64,000 nucleotides of DNA from Flavisolibacter nicotianae (GTDB lineage: Bacteria; Bacteroidota; Bacteroidia; Chitinophagales; Chitinophagaceae), in NCBI RefSeq assembly GCF_003628535.1, contig NZ_RBCI01000004.1, positions 496,001 to 560,000 on the forward strand. The letters are read 5' to 3'. Shown in pieces: positions 17,835 through 28,500 of this stretch. Position 1 is the first letter of the stretch, and each line of letters begins with the position of its first letter. The notes beneath the pieces are model-generated. The model saw nothing but the letters and a program-made list of their open reading frames with translations. It searched no databases and was not told where the DNA came from. Position numbers and translations under genes: made by a program.

Positions 17835-20138
17835 TCATTTCGCGAAGTTCGACTGTTGTTCTTTTGACAGGGAGAAGGGCTTGCTTTCTTCTGCCACACC
17901 ACGTGTCATTTCGGGGGAAGGTCCCATCTCCAGGTGCAAAGTGCCGCCGTTAGTAATTTCCGCATAAGACAACCAGTTTCGATTGAACGGTTTGCCGTTC
18001 AGCGAGGCCGATTGTATGTACACGTTATCCTTGCTGTTGTTCTTTGCGTCAATAACAAATTTCTTCCCGTTTTCGAGAGTGATCGTCGCCTTTTGGAAAA
18101 CCGGGCTTCCCAACACATACTGGTCGGTTCCGGGACAGACACTGTAAAAGCCCAATGCACTCAACACATACCACGAGGATGTTTGTCCCTGGTCTTCATC
18201 ACCGGGATAGCCGTTCTCGGTTGCATTGTACAATTTATTCATGGCGTTGCGTACATGGAATTGGGCCTTCCAGGGTTCGCCAGTGTAGTTGTACAGGTAG
18301 ATCATGTGCTGGATCGGCTGGTTGCCGTGGGCATACTGGCCCATGTCTGCCATCACCATTTCCGTCATTTCGTGGATCATCCCGCCGTAGGTGCCCACTT
18401 TAACAGTATTGGGCACCGTAAAAACGGAGTCCAGTTTTGCGTTGAAGGCTTTGTTTCCGCCCATCAGGTTGATGAGGCCCTGCACATCGTGAAAAACAGA
18501 CCATTCCCAGTGCCAGGCATTGCCCTCGGTAAAGGGCCCGCCCCATTCCACGGGGTCGAAGTTTTCAACCCATTCGCCGTTTGCTTTCCTGCCCCGCATG
18601 AATCCTGTGCCCGGATCGTAGACGTTTTTGTAGTTGTACATCTGCCGGGAAAAAATCGTTTGATAAAACGTGTTGCCGGTTTGTCGGGCCAACTGGTAGC
18701 CGCAAAAATCATCATAGGCATATTCCAGTGTTTTTGCCGTGGCTTCGCGGTAATCCGGGTAGGGAACATATCCCAACGCGTAATATTCTTTCCACCCGTG
18801 CCGTCCGTTTGCCGGTCCCCAGGGGCCTTTGTTCGTGGCTTCGTGCAAATAGGCTTTCAGTGCTTTTTCCGGGTTGAAGGACCGGATGCCCTTTACCCAG
18901 GCATCGGCCAGCAGCGAGATGGCATGGTTGCCGATCATGCTGCCTTCTTCACCGGGAAAGGACCACGACGGCAGCCAGCCGCACTGTTCCTGCGCATCCA
19001 GCAAGGCCTGCATGTAGCGGCCATGCATGGTTGGGTACAGAATCGTATTGAGCGGGAACTGGGCCCGGAAGGTGTCCCAAAAACCGGTATCGGTGAACAT
19101 ATAGCCCGCATGCACCTTTTTGTCGTAGGGACTGAAATAATACGGTTTTCCTTCTTTGTCGTATTCGTAAAACTGCCGGGAAAAAAGGCTGGCCCGGAAG
19201 AAGCAGGAATAAAAGGTGGCCTTTTCTTCTTCGGTGCCGCCTTCCACCAGGATCCTTCCCAGGTGCTTGTTCCAGATGGCTGCCGCGGCGGCTTTTGTCT
19301 CCTCCAGGTTTTTGGACCTTCCCAGTTCTGCTGCCAGCGTGACGGCTGCCTGTTCGGGGCTGATGTAAGAGGAAGCGACTTTGGCCTGCACGGTTTCGCC
19401 TTCGCTGAACTGCAGATAGGCGCCAATGCCCTCTCCTTCTCCCTGCTGTTCATTTGCCCGGATGGTGTTGTGCCGGTTTTCCCAGGTGCCATAGCTTTTA
19501 AAGGGCCTGTCAAACCGGATCTCAAAATAGCTTTTGATCAGGTTGTCCTTGTTGGTGCGGTTGTTACTGACATAACCGGTGATCTTTCGTTCGGCGGGCC
19601 AGACTTTTACCTGGCTCAACCCGGTATAACCGTCCAAAACAAGGTAGCTGGGTCCTCCTTTGGGGAAACGAAAACGCAGATGCGCACCGCGTTCTGTTGG
19701 CGCCATCTCCGTAACGATTCCATTGTCCAATTTGACTTTGTAATAGTGGGGTTTTGCAATTTCGTTTTCGTGGCTGAAACCCGTGGCCCGCTCGTCTTCG
19801 TTTACGGTGAGCTTGCCGGTAACCGGCATGAACGAATACACGCAATAGTCGTTCGTCCACGAGCTGCATTGGTGGGCCTGCTGAAAACCACGGATGGTTT
19901 TTTTAAAATACTGGTATTTCCATCCATCACCGTTTTTCCCGGTTTGCGGGGTCCAGGTGTGCATCCCAAAGGGCAAGGAGGTCGTCGGATAGGTATTGCC
20001 GTGGGTTAGTTCGTGCTTCGAGTTCGTTCCCTGCAAAGTATTGACATAATCGACCGGGTCTTTCTGCTTCGCCTGGACTGAAGCCGCGCCGAAAAACAAA
20101 AGAGCCAAAAGAGAAAGGGATTTCTTTACCATCATCAA
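17835..20138 (-). CDS. GH92 alpha-mannosidase
   Basis: 767 residues (start at the first or third Met), signal peptide ending SVQAKQ. GH92 signatures are clear: DYVNTLQGTNSKHELTHGNTYP at the N-terminus, SLPFGMHTWTPQTG, SSWTNDYCVYSFMPVTG, FTDTGFWDTFRAQFPL, GNAWHWEWSVFHDVQGLI, and GYPGDEDQGQTSSWYVLSALG with the acidic catalytic residues near the C-terminus. GH92 enzymes are calcium-dependent exo-alpha-mannosidases, mostly acting on N-glycan or fungal mannans. An upstream terminator separates it from the sulfatase pair, so it probably has its own promoter in the 112 bases before the start. It is the first gene of the middle PUL unit. Confidence 0.95.
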   Translation of the reverse strand: MMMVKKSLSLLALLFFGAASVQAKQKDPVDYVNTLQGTNSKHELTHGNTYPTTSLPFGMHTWTPQTGKNGDGWKYQYFKKTIRGFQQAHQCSSWTNDYCVYSFMPVTGKLTVNEDERATGFSHENEIAKPHYYKVKLDNGIVTEMAPTERGAHLRFRFPKGGPSYLVLDGYTGLSQVKVWPAERKITGYVSNNRTNKDNLIKSYFEIRFDRPFKSYGTWENRHNTIRANEQQGEGEGIGAYLQFSEGETVQAKVASSYISPEQAAVTLAAELGRSKNLEETKAAAAAIWNKHLGRILVEGGTEEEKATFYSCFFRASLFSRQFYEYDKEGKPYYFSPYDKKVHAGYMFTDTGFWDTFRAQFPLNTILYPTMHGRYMQALLDAQEQCGWLPSWSFPGEEGSMIGNHAISLLADAWVKGIRSFNPEKALKAYLHEATNKGPWGPANGRHGWKEYYALGYVPYPDYREATAKTLEYAYDDFCGYQLARQTGNTFYQTIFSRQMYNYKNVYDPGTGFMRGRKANGEWVENFDPVEWGGPFTEGNAWHWEWSVFHDVQGLINLMGGNKAFNAKLDSVFTVPNTVKVGTYGGMIHEMTEMVMADMGQYAHGNQPIQHMIYLYNYTGEPWKAQFHVRNAMNKLYNATENGYPGDEDQGQTSSWYVLSALGFYSVCPGTDQYVLGSPVFQKATITLENGKKFVIDAKNNSKDNVYIQSASLNGKPFNRNWLSYAEITNGGTLHLEMGPSPEMTRGVAEESKPFSLSKEQQSNFAK

Positions 20139-20249
20139 CGTTTTTTTATCGACCTGCCGTGGCTGTACGGTTTACCTGCAGGTGTTTGCTGTTGCAGGAA
20201 AAGCCAAGCGTTTCAGCCTATGACAGGCTGTTATCACTGCACTTCCTGT

Positions 20250-20282
20250 TTTTTAAAAAGGCCCTTTGTAGAAACAAAGGGC
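20250..20282 (-). terminator. Rho-independent terminator after the GH2-sulfatase-FGE genes
   Basis: GCCCTTTG and CAAAGGGC make a perfect eight-pair stem with a six-base loop. On the minus strand it is followed by C and five T. It lies 42 bases past the FGE stop codon and marks an internal transcription boundary of the PUL. Confidence 0.8.
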
Positions 20283-20323
20283 ACTAAACGACTGCTATAT
20301 GAGAAATAACTGCTAAAGAATTT

Positions 20324-21445
20324 TCATTTTGCACCGGCATCTTTGACACAGCGAAAGCCCGTATGCTCCAAACCTGTATCCGGACTGCTTTTCATCCTCC
20401 GGGACACACGGTAGCCGCTGCAGTATTTGTCGTTACACAAAAACGATCCGCCCCGTAACGTACGTTTTGGTACGTAAGGTTCATCCGGGTCGTAACTTTT
20501 GGTTGGCCCCAGCGGATTCAGGGTCGGCCCTTTTTGCAGCGAATGGTAATATTCCGCATGATACCAGTCGCTGCACCACTCCCATACGTTGCCCGCCATG
20601 TCGAACAGGCCGTAACCATTGGGTGCAAACGAACGCGCCGGTGCCGACCGTAAAAAGCCATCTTTCTGCGTATTCCAATAGGGAAATTCTCCTTCCCAAC
20701 TGTTGCATTTCGCTGCCCCTTCGTTCACCGGCTCGTTTCCCCAGGGATAGATGTTGTTTTGCAATCCACCTCTCGCCGCAAACTCCCATTCCGCTTCGGT
20801 CGGCAACCGCTTTCCCACCCATTTGCAGTAGGCCTGCGCATCGTACCATGAAACCTGGACGACAGGATACGTCTCTTTGCCCAAAATCGAGCTGCCGGGT
20901 CCTTCCGGGTGTTTCCAGTCGGCACCTTTCTGCCAACGCCACCAAAGCGAACAGTTAGCCAGGTCAACCGGTCCGTCGGATGGTGTAAACACCAGGGATG
21001 CGGGAACCAACATGCTGTCGGCCGGTTTTGGCGTTCCGGGCGGCAGTTCGTTTTTCAACGACTCCCAGTCCGGTTTTTGTTCAGCCGTTGTTCTGTAACC
21101 CGTTGCTTTAACAAAGGCTGCAAACTGCGCATTGGTCACTTCTGTTGCGTCCATCCAAAAGGATTTTACGCTCACTTCGTGCTTCGGGTATTCATCCGGC
21201 GACGCCTGCTCATTGTCTCCACCCATCGCAAACGTCCCGCCGGGTATCAACACCATGCCGGCTGTTGTGCTGCTGTTTTTGGATTGCAACATCGTTTCCG
21301 CCGTATCAATTCTACCCATCAGCCGCGAAGGCATTTTAGTGCAACTGACCGCTGCTTCTTTTTTTGGCAACACCGCCTCCGTCTGATTGGCACAGGAGGC
21401 AATCAGACCGGGAAAAAAGAGTGCTATCAAGTCTTTGCGTCGCAT
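20324..21445 (-). CDS. Lipoprotein formylglycine-generating enzyme (sulfatase-modifying factor)
   Basis: 373 residues from ATG 21445 (an ATG at 21463 is also in frame). The signal peptide ends in GLIASC, a lipobox, so the enzyme is predicted to be membrane-anchored on the periplasmic side or beyond. The FGE fold is evident: IPGGTFAMGGDN, DATEVTNAQFAAFVKATGYRT, VSWYDAQAYCKWVGKRLPTEAEWE, GNVWEWCSDWYH, and near the end the redox pair in GGSFLCNDKYCSGYR followed by HTGFRCVKDAG. Both cysteines used by true FGE enzymes to bind copper and oxidise sulfatase cysteine are kept, unlike many SUMF1-like paralogues. It begins 50 bases after the sulfatase stop, making a self-contained sulfatase-activation pair. 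Confidence 0.88.
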   Translation of the reverse strand: MRRKDLIALFFPGLIASCANQTEAVLPKKEAAVSCTKMPSRLMGRIDTAETMLQSKNSSTTAGMVLIPGGTFAMGGDNEQASPDEYPKHEVSVKSFWMDATEVTNAQFAAFVKATGYRTTAEQKPDWESLKNELPPGTPKPADSMLVPASLVFTPSDGPVDLANCSLWWRWQKGADWKHPEGPGSSILGKETYPVVQVSWYDAQAYCKWVGKRLPTEAEWEFAARGGLQNNIYPWGNEPVNEGAAKCNSWEGEFPYWNTQKDGFLRSAPARSFAPNGYGLFDMAGNVWEWCSDWYHAEYYHSLQKGPTLNPLGPTKSYDPDEPYVPKRTLRGGSFLCNDKYCSGYRVSRRMKSSPDTGLEHTGFRCVKDAGAK

Positions 21446-21495
21446 GGCGTGTGGAGTCTTCACTCCATTCTGTCAACTAATTACCTGCTCTATTA

Positions 21496-23193
21496 TCATT
21501 TGCCTTTGTCCGGTTGTTTCGGCACTACCTGGTTTTCTTTGGTCCAGTCCTGCCACATCTTCTCCAGCTTCTGCACCACGTCCGGGTGCTGCTTTGCCAG
21601 GTCATTCAATTCTGTTTCATCGTCATCAATCCGGAAAAGATGCCACGGCTCCCTGTTGCGGGAAACCAGTTTCCAGCCGTCGTACCGGACATACCGGGCA
21701 CCAAAATGCTCGTTGAACAAAACGGTATGACCGGTTGCCTTCACCGATCGGAAAGCAGGAACCAAACTGCTTCCCTGCATCGGCTTGATGGCATTTCCCT
21801 TGTACGATGAGGGATACCTGGCGCCAGCCAGTTCCACAAACGTTGCCATAAAATCCATCACGTGCCCCGTTCTGTTTGAAAAACTGCCTTTGGGTAACCT
21901 AATCCCTGCAGGCCATGATGCGATCAGCGGTGTGCGAATACCACCTTCATACGATTCGGCTTTGGCGTACTGGTAAGGCGTGTTGGCCACGTTGGCCCAG
22001 CGGGGGCCGATCGAGCTGAATGTCGTTTCCGGTCCGGGCAGCACACCTTTTTTTAAAGGATAAGCGATCTTTTGCCCAGCCCTGGTTTCACTGGGCCGGT
22101 CGAAACCCGTTCCGTACTGCATGGCGTTCTCCGGACTGGCACCGTTGTCGCTTAGAAAAAGGACCAACGTATTGTCCAGTTCTCCTGTTTCCTTTAATGC
22201 ACGAATGATCCGGCCGATTCCCTGGTCCATGCGGTCGATCATCGCGGCATGAACCGCCATGGCTCTTGCATCCCAGTCTTTATCCGGGTTGTCTTCCCAT
22301 TTCAGGTCGGCCGCCATGCGTGGCGAAAGCGGTGCTTTTGCCGGGTCGATCAAGCCGAGTTGTTGCATTTTTTTATACCGGGCTTCCCGTATTGCATCCC
22401 AACCCACTTTGTAGGTGTTCTCGTATTTTTTGATGTCTTCCGGCAGGGCATGCAATGGCCAGTGCGGTGCCGTTTCGGCCACGTACAAAAAGAAGGGTTT
22501 GTCGTCTTTGCTGAAATCGCGTATGTATGCAACGGCCGAATCATTGATGGCATTGGTGTGGTAGTAATTGGCCGGTACATTTTTTACCGGCTCCGTACCG
22601 TTTACCAAACTAAACGGGTCAAAAAAATCGACCACACCCCAGATATTGCCGTAATATTTTTCAAATCCCCTGCTTGTGGGATATTGTTCAACCGGCGAAA
22701 AAAACGGGTGCTCTTCCTGGTGGTTCAGCCAGCGCAATTGCGCCTGCGGGTCTTTTTGCTCGATGGTATTGGACACATGCCATTTGCCCACCATGCCGCT
22801 GTGATAACCAGCCTCCTTCAACACTTCCGCAATAGTTACCGTGTTGGGCGTTAAAAAGCCCCTGTAACCGGGAAGGTTCCTGTCGGTGGTCATTTCGCCA
22901 ATACCGGCATTGTGGTTGTACACTCCCGTGAGCAGGGAAGCCCTTGTCGGGCAGCATCGCGATGTGTTGTAAAAGCGCCGGAACCGCAACCCGCTTGCGG
23001 CGAGAGCATCCAGGTTGGGCGTGGCAATTTCACCGCCGTAACAGCCAATGTCCGAATAGCCCAGGTCATCGGCAAGGATGACCACGATATTGGGTCGTTT
23101 GTCCTTCGCTGTAGCGTTTTTTGTTTTTTGTGCGTTGGAGACCAGGTGCCCAAACAACAGCAAAACAAGACAGGAACGGGTGAAAACTTTCAT
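21496..23193 (-). CDS. Secreted S1-family sulfatase
   Basis: 565 residues, signal peptide 1-22 (ending VSNAQ). Metal-binding ADDLGYSDIGCYGG is followed by the sulfatase activation motif CCPTR at residues 80-84, which fits C-x-P-x-R with Cys80 as the residue converted to formylglycine; SLLTG completes the signature. Later landmarks are GMVGKWHVSN and FLSDNGASPENA. These place it with arylsulfatase-type S1 sulfatases that remove sulfate from glycans. It lies 32 bases downstream of the GH2 gene and just before its own maturase. The Cys-type active site means it depends on FGE, supplied next door. Confidence 0.92.
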   Translation of the reverse strand: MKVFTRSCLVLLLFGHLVSNAQKTKNATAKDKRPNIVVILADDLGYSDIGCYGGEIATPNLDALAASGLRFRRFYNTSRCCPTRASLLTGVYNHNAGIGEMTTDRNLPGYRGFLTPNTVTIAEVLKEAGYHSGMVGKWHVSNTIEQKDPQAQLRWLNHQEEHPFFSPVEQYPTSRGFEKYYGNIWGVVDFFDPFSLVNGTEPVKNVPANYYHTNAINDSAVAYIRDFSKDDKPFFLYVAETAPHWPLHALPEDIKKYENTYKVGWDAIREARYKKMQQLGLIDPAKAPLSPRMAADLKWEDNPDKDWDARAMAVHAAMIDRMDQGIGRIIRALKETGELDNTLVLFLSDNGASPENAMQYGTGFDRPSETRAGQKIAYPLKKGVLPGPETTFSSIGPRWANVANTPYQYAKAESYEGGIRTPLIASWPAGIRLPKGSFSNRTGHVMDFMATFVELAGARYPSSYKGNAIKPMQGSSLVPAFRSVKATGHTVLFNEHFGARYVRYDGWKLVSRNREPWHLFRIDDDETELNDLAKQHPDVVQKLEKMWQDWTKENQVVPKQPDKGK

Positions 23194-23225
23194 CAGCGTT
23201 AATTCTATAAACGAAGCGTTTTTAT

Positions 23226-25076
23226 CTAACGGCTTGCCACCACCAACGAAGGGCTGTATAATTTGGCGTGAATCTCTTTGAGTTTTTCCGCCGGTATTTT
23301 GATCTCCTTCCGGTCGTATGTCATCAGTCCGTTCGTTTCCACTTCTACATCCGTTGTCTGGGTATACACCGCGGCCGACAACCCTTTTGCGATCAGGCCC
23401 GGAATGCGGTCGATCAATTCTGCATAGCGCTTCAGCAATTCATCCTTGTTTTTAAAGCTCTGGTAGCCCCAGTTGTTCTTCTCCTGCCAGGTGTGGTTTT
23501 CGATAGGCAAACCCAGGCCGCCAAACTCACCCAGGACCAGTACTCGTTTCTGGCCGAACAGGGCCGGGTCGGGCATCAGCGGTTCGGGATAGTTGTGCAG
23601 GTCAATGATATGGCCCACGTCTTCGAAATTGCCGCCGCTGGCGGTATTTACCAGTCGCGACGGGTCTTTCTGCATGGTCCAGTTCACGATTTCTTTTGTT
23701 TTGAACTGGCCCCAGGCCTCGTTGAACGGAACCCACACGACGATGCTGGGAAAGTTGTGTAAATCCTGCATGATCTCGTTCCACTCGGTGCGGTAAATCG
23801 TTTCCGACTCGGCCGTCCGGTCCTTGTCGGTTGCACGGCCAAATACACCGGGACGGTTCTCCCAGCGGTTGCCAAGGTCACCGCTTGGCATGTCCTGCCA
23901 TACGAGGATCCCCATCTGGTCGCAGTAGGTATACCAGCGGGCCGGCTCCACTTTCACGTGTTTGCGGATCATGTTGAAGCCCATTTCCTTTGTTTTCTCG
24001 ATGTCGAACTTCAGGGCTTCATCGGTTGGTGCGGTGTACAGGCCATCGGGCCACCAACCCTGGTCGAGCGGGCCGTATTGGAAAACAAACTGGTTGTTCA
24101 GCAGCATGCGCTGGATGCCGTTCTTATCGGGTGCCATTGAAATTTTGCGCAAGGCAAAATAGCTTTTCACTTCGTCGATCACTTTGCCCTTGCGAACAAC
24201 ACTGTATTTTACATCGTAGAGAAATGGTGACTGCGGGGACCAGAGTTTTGGAGCAGAGATGGACAAACTGGCTTCGCTGTTGGCAGCGACGGTTTGTTCG
24301 GCCACTTTCGTTCCTCCATCCCATGCCGTTACGAGCACCAGGTCCCCGGCTTGTGGTTTCTCAATTGAAGCTTCTATTTTGACGGTTTTCAAATCGGCAT
24401 TTGGCGTTTGACGAGTGGAAGCGATATAGGTTTGCGGAACCGCTTCCAGCCAAACCGTTTGCCAGATTCCGGTGACAGGTGTGTACCAAATGCCATGCGG
24501 CGCTTTTACCTGCTTGCCCCGGGGCTGCGGACCATCGTCGGAAGGATCCCAAACCATGATGGCGATATCCTGGCTGGCACCTTTCTTTAGGGCGTTGGTT
24601 ATATCAATGGTGAACGGGTCGTATCCGCCCTGGTGTGAGCCGGCTTCCTTCCCATTGACATAGACGGTGCATTTCCAGTCGACCGCACCAAAATGAAGGA
24701 GCACGGTTTTTCCCTTTGCGTTTGGTACCGTCACCGTTCGTTTGTACCAGAGGATGCTGTCCTTTCCGACCGTTTTGCCTACACCCGAAAGCGCCGATTC
24801 CACTGCAAACGGAACAAGGATTTTACCCTGGAAGCTTGCCGGGACGGCCTGCTGGTCCCTGGGTAAAATGGCGTACTGCCATAGCCCGTTCAGGTTTGTC
24901 CAGTTGCTGCGCACCATTTGCGGACGGGGATATTCCGGCAAGGGTGCGGCAGGGTTTACTTTCTCCGCCCATGGCGAAGCAATCTTTCCGGGCACCATCT
25001 GCCATCCCTGCTGTGCAAATACAGCCGGGTAACTAAAAAGGAGAAAAAACAGGCAAGTCAGGAAATGTCGTTTCAT
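23226..25076 (-). CDS. GH2-family glycosidase (beta-galactosidase/beta-glucuronidase type)
   Basis: 616 residues with a signal peptide (1-21, ending AVFAQ). The domain order is a jelly-roll sugar-binding domain (WTNLNGLWQYAILP, YVNGKEAGSHQGGYDPFTIDIT), an immunoglobulin-like domain, and a TIM barrel (GFNMIRKHVKVEPARWYTYCDQMGILVWQD). The acid/base Glu sits in VVWVPFNEAWGQ and the nucleophile is probably the Glu of VLVLGEFGGLG. The barrel is compact, and no C-terminal accessory domain is present. Substrate could be beta-galactose, beta-glucuronate or beta-mannose; the sequence does not decide. It is the first gene of the leftward PUL transcript, facing the regulator pair. Confidence 0.9.
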   Translation of the reverse strand: MKRHFLTCLFFLLFSYPAVFAQQGWQMVPGKIASPWAEKVNPAAPLPEYPRPQMVRSNWTNLNGLWQYAILPRDQQAVPASFQGKILVPFAVESALSGVGKTVGKDSILWYKRTVTVPNAKGKTVLLHFGAVDWKCTVYVNGKEAGSHQGGYDPFTIDITNALKKGASQDIAIMVWDPSDDGPQPRGKQVKAPHGIWYTPVTGIWQTVWLEAVPQTYIASTRQTPNADLKTVKIEASIEKPQAGDLVLVTAWDGGTKVAEQTVAANSEASLSISAPKLWSPQSPFLYDVKYSVVRKGKVIDEVKSYFALRKISMAPDKNGIQRMLLNNQFVFQYGPLDQGWWPDGLYTAPTDEALKFDIEKTKEMGFNMIRKHVKVEPARWYTYCDQMGILVWQDMPSGDLGNRWENRPGVFGRATDKDRTAESETIYRTEWNEIMQDLHNFPSIVVWVPFNEAWGQFKTKEIVNWTMQKDPSRLVNTASGGNFEDVGHIIDLHNYPEPLMPDPALFGQKRVLVLGEFGGLGLPIENHTWQEKNNWGYQSFKNKDELLKRYAELIDRIPGLIAKGLSAAVYTQTTDVEVETNGLMTYDRKEIKIPAEKLKEIHAKLYSPSLVVASR

Positions 25077-25502
25077 ATATATCGTTATTTGAAGTCTGTT
25101 TGAAATGCTGCCCGGTGGTGTACGGGTGGAACAGTCTTTTTCTGCAATCGTTTAGATTATCCAGTAAATGAACTGCCGGCATGTTTCGATGATGGCGGCC
25201 TGGCAGTCGTGCCAAACGCATTCCCTGTTGTAGAAAAAGTGCCGAGAGAGAACCCTGATTTACGATCGTATAGCAGCTTCTTGTTACAGCGGGATCAAGC
25301 ATCGTTTTGCCAGGTACAAACCGGAACGTCGTTGCCGGTTTACCAGGGTGTGAAGAAAGTGCTTTAAAACGATTCCGCTAATTCAATATGTATCATAATC
25401 TTTTCAAAATGTTACATTTTTTTGAACCGGCCGGCGGATTTTGAGAAATGAAGTCGCAACAGCCTGCAGGAACCTTTATATTAGACGTCTATTACGAACG
25501 AC
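25077..25502. promoter_or_regulatory. Divergent control region between PUL operon and its sensor kinase
   Basis: This 426-base gap contains no gene. It must hold the leftward promoter for the GH2 operon and the rightward promoter for the sensor gene. The part from 25375 to 25435 is AT-rich (for example GTTACATTTTTTTG), but I find no clean TTTG/TAnnTTTG pair. Binding sites for the AraC-type regulator at 28674 would be expected here. Confidence 0.4.
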
Positions 25503-28500
25503 GTGAAGAAGATTTTACCGTTGCTTACAGGACTGCTGTGTCTTTTTACAACTACCTACGCACAGACCTATTATTTCCGGCATTACCAGGTGGAAAACGG
25601 CTTGTCGCACAACACTGTTTTTTGTACGGCCCAGGACAAAAAAGGCTTTCTCTGGTTTGGTACCAAGGACGGGCTGAACCGCTTTGACGGCTACCGCTTC
25701 AAAACATTCTCCATTACCAACGAAGAAAAAAGCAGCCTGGTAAAGGACCTGATTTTATCGCTGGCCACGGACCGGCGGGGCAATCTTTGGGTGGGAACCC
25801 AAAAGGGCCTTTATTATTTTGATTCGGAGCGGGAAAACTTTGTTCCTTTTTTGGATACACTGCACGGTATCAACGATCTTTTTTTTGACCGGAAGGGACA
25901 ACTCTGGTTCATTGCCGACTACACAGTCGTCAGCTATAATTTCACGACAAAAAAGAGCACGACCTTTCCGCCGGAATGGTTTTTCAGCGCTACTTCCCTG
26001 TGCGAAACACCCGATGGCTCCATGTGGTTTTCGACGCTGGACGGCTATCTCCAGCAATACGACGCAGCCACGCAAACCTTTAAAAGCTATTCCGTTTTTG
26101 GCCACTCCCCGCCTGCCGAATCACGGGTCATCCAAAAAATCGCAGCCGACCAGCGTGGCACCATCCTGGTCGGGACCAACAACCAGGGCATCAAAGAATT
26201 TTGGCCCAACCGCCACGACTACCGCGATGTCCTGACCTTCAACCCCGATCGAACCAGCATTTTTGTACGGGACATCCTGCAGGTGAGTGAGCAGGAAACC
26301 TGGTTTGCAACGGAGTCGGGCATCTTCATCCGGAACAACGATACCGGCAAACTGACGCAACTGAAAAAGAAAACCCTCGATCCGTATTCCTTATCTGACA
26401 ATGCCGTGTATACGCTTTTCAAAGACACCGAAAACGGTATATGGGCCGGAACGTTTTTTGGCGGCTTAAATTATTTTATCAGGCAGCAGTCCACCTTTCA
26501 AAAATATTTTCCGGACTACTCCAAGAACTCGATCAGCGGGAATGCCGTGCGGGAAATCTGTGAAGACAAAACAGGCAACATCTGGATCGGAACAGAAGAT
26601 GCGGGATTGAATAAACTGAACCCGAAAACGGGTTTGATATCGCACTTCGAACCCACCGGCAAGCCGCAAAGCATCAGCTATTACAACATTCACGGGTTGC
26701 TGGTGGTGGATAAAGAACTCTGGATTGGCACGTTCGAACACGGCCTCGACATCATGGATATTGCCACCGGCAAGGTCAAAAGGCATTATGCAGCCGGTGT
26801 CGGTAACCATGGGTTAAACAACAATTTTATTGTTTCGTTGCTGCAAACCAGGAAAGGTGAAGTTTACGTGGGCTCGGCCTGGGGCATATATCAGTACAAC
26901 CGGGCGAACGACCATTTTCGCTATATGGTAGAAGTGGCCGAAGGCAGCTTTATCTCCTGCCTGGCCGAAGATCATGAAGGAACCGTTTGGGTGGCCACGC
27001 ACAACCGCGGGCTTTTTTATTTCAACCCGTCGACCGGGAAAAAAGGTCATTTCCAAAACGAACCGGCCGACCCAAACAGCCTGACCAACAACTCGATCAA
27101 TTCTATTTACGAAGACAGCAACCAAAACCTGTGGCTGTCAACAGAGGGCGGAGGCCTGTGCCGACTGGACAGGAGCCGAAGCCGGTTTACGCGGTACAAC
27201 ACAAAAAACGGCTTCCCGAGCACCTTTGTTTTTAAAGTGCTGGAAGACCAGAAAAAAACAATTTGGGTGACAACCTCGAAGGGCCTTGTCAGCATGGATG
27301 AGGACGGGAAAAAAATGACTGTTTACACAAAAGCCAACGGTCTTTTGAATGACCAGTTCAATTATAATTCGGGTTATAAAGATGGCGAAGGGAACATCTA
27401 TTTTGGCAGTGTGCAGGGCATGATCAAATTCAACCCGGAAGCCTTTCACAAAAGCGGCTACACGCCTTCTGTGTATATCACCGGCCTGCAGGTCCAGAAC
27501 AGGGATGTGGAAAGAGCGGAGGACTCCACGATCTTACAAACCTCCATTCTCACCACACGGCAGATCACCCTGCCGTACGATCAGTCGTCTTTCAGTATTG
27601 ATTTTGCAGCCGTCAGTTTCACCTCACCGGAAACCATCGAGTACAGCTACACCATGAAAGGCCTGGACAAAGAATGGACCTATCTGAAATCGAATCGAAA
27701 AGTTTATTTCACCAACCTGAAACCGGGCACGTATACATTCCGGGTAAAAGCCGGAAACGCGGGTCAGTGGGGACCAAATGAAGCTGCCTTGCGCATTGTG
27801 ATTACCCCGCCGTTCTGGGCGACGCTTTGGGCGTATTTGTTTTATTTCCTGGTCGCTGTTCTCCTCGTGTTTTACCTGATCCGCAGTTACCACGAAGTGC
27901 AGGAAAACAAAAAGGAAAAGGAAATTTACGAGGCCAAAATTGAGTTCTTCACCAACATCGCCCATGAAATCAAAACGCCGCTTACGCTGATCAAGGGACC
28001 GGTGGAAAATCTCGGCGAAATGGTTGACCAGACACCGTCAATCAGGGAAGATGTGACTACGCTGAACCGCAATACCAATCGACTTCTAAACCTGATCAAC
28101 CAGATCCTGGATTTCCGGCAAACCGAAACAAAAGGTTTCAGTCTCGATTTCTCCGAGGTCAATGTGAATGAGATCATGCAGGAAGCTTACCTTACGTTTA
28201 TGCCGCTTGCAAAAAAGAAAAACATCCGTTACAGCCTTAGCCTTCCGCCAATGCCCGTGTCATTGATGGCCGATGACGAAGCGCTGACGAAGGTCTTTCA
28301 CAACCTGTTCAGCAATGCCGTGAAATATGCGCACAGCGATGTTGCGGTAAAACTCCAGCCACCCGCCAGGGGCGAGAACAGGCTGGTTGTTGAATTCAGC
28401 AATGACGGACGCACCATTCCTTCCGACCTGAAAGAAAAAATTTTCGAACCGTTTTTCCGGATCAGGGAAACCAACACGCAAAAAGGAACCGGCCTGGGTC

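Noticed and set aside
17934-20009. A 691-codon open frame on the plus strand opposite the GH92 gene
   Set aside because: Its product has no recognisable family and is rich in Cys, Arg and low-complexity turns typical of antisense frames; the opposite strand encodes a convincing GH92 enzyme.
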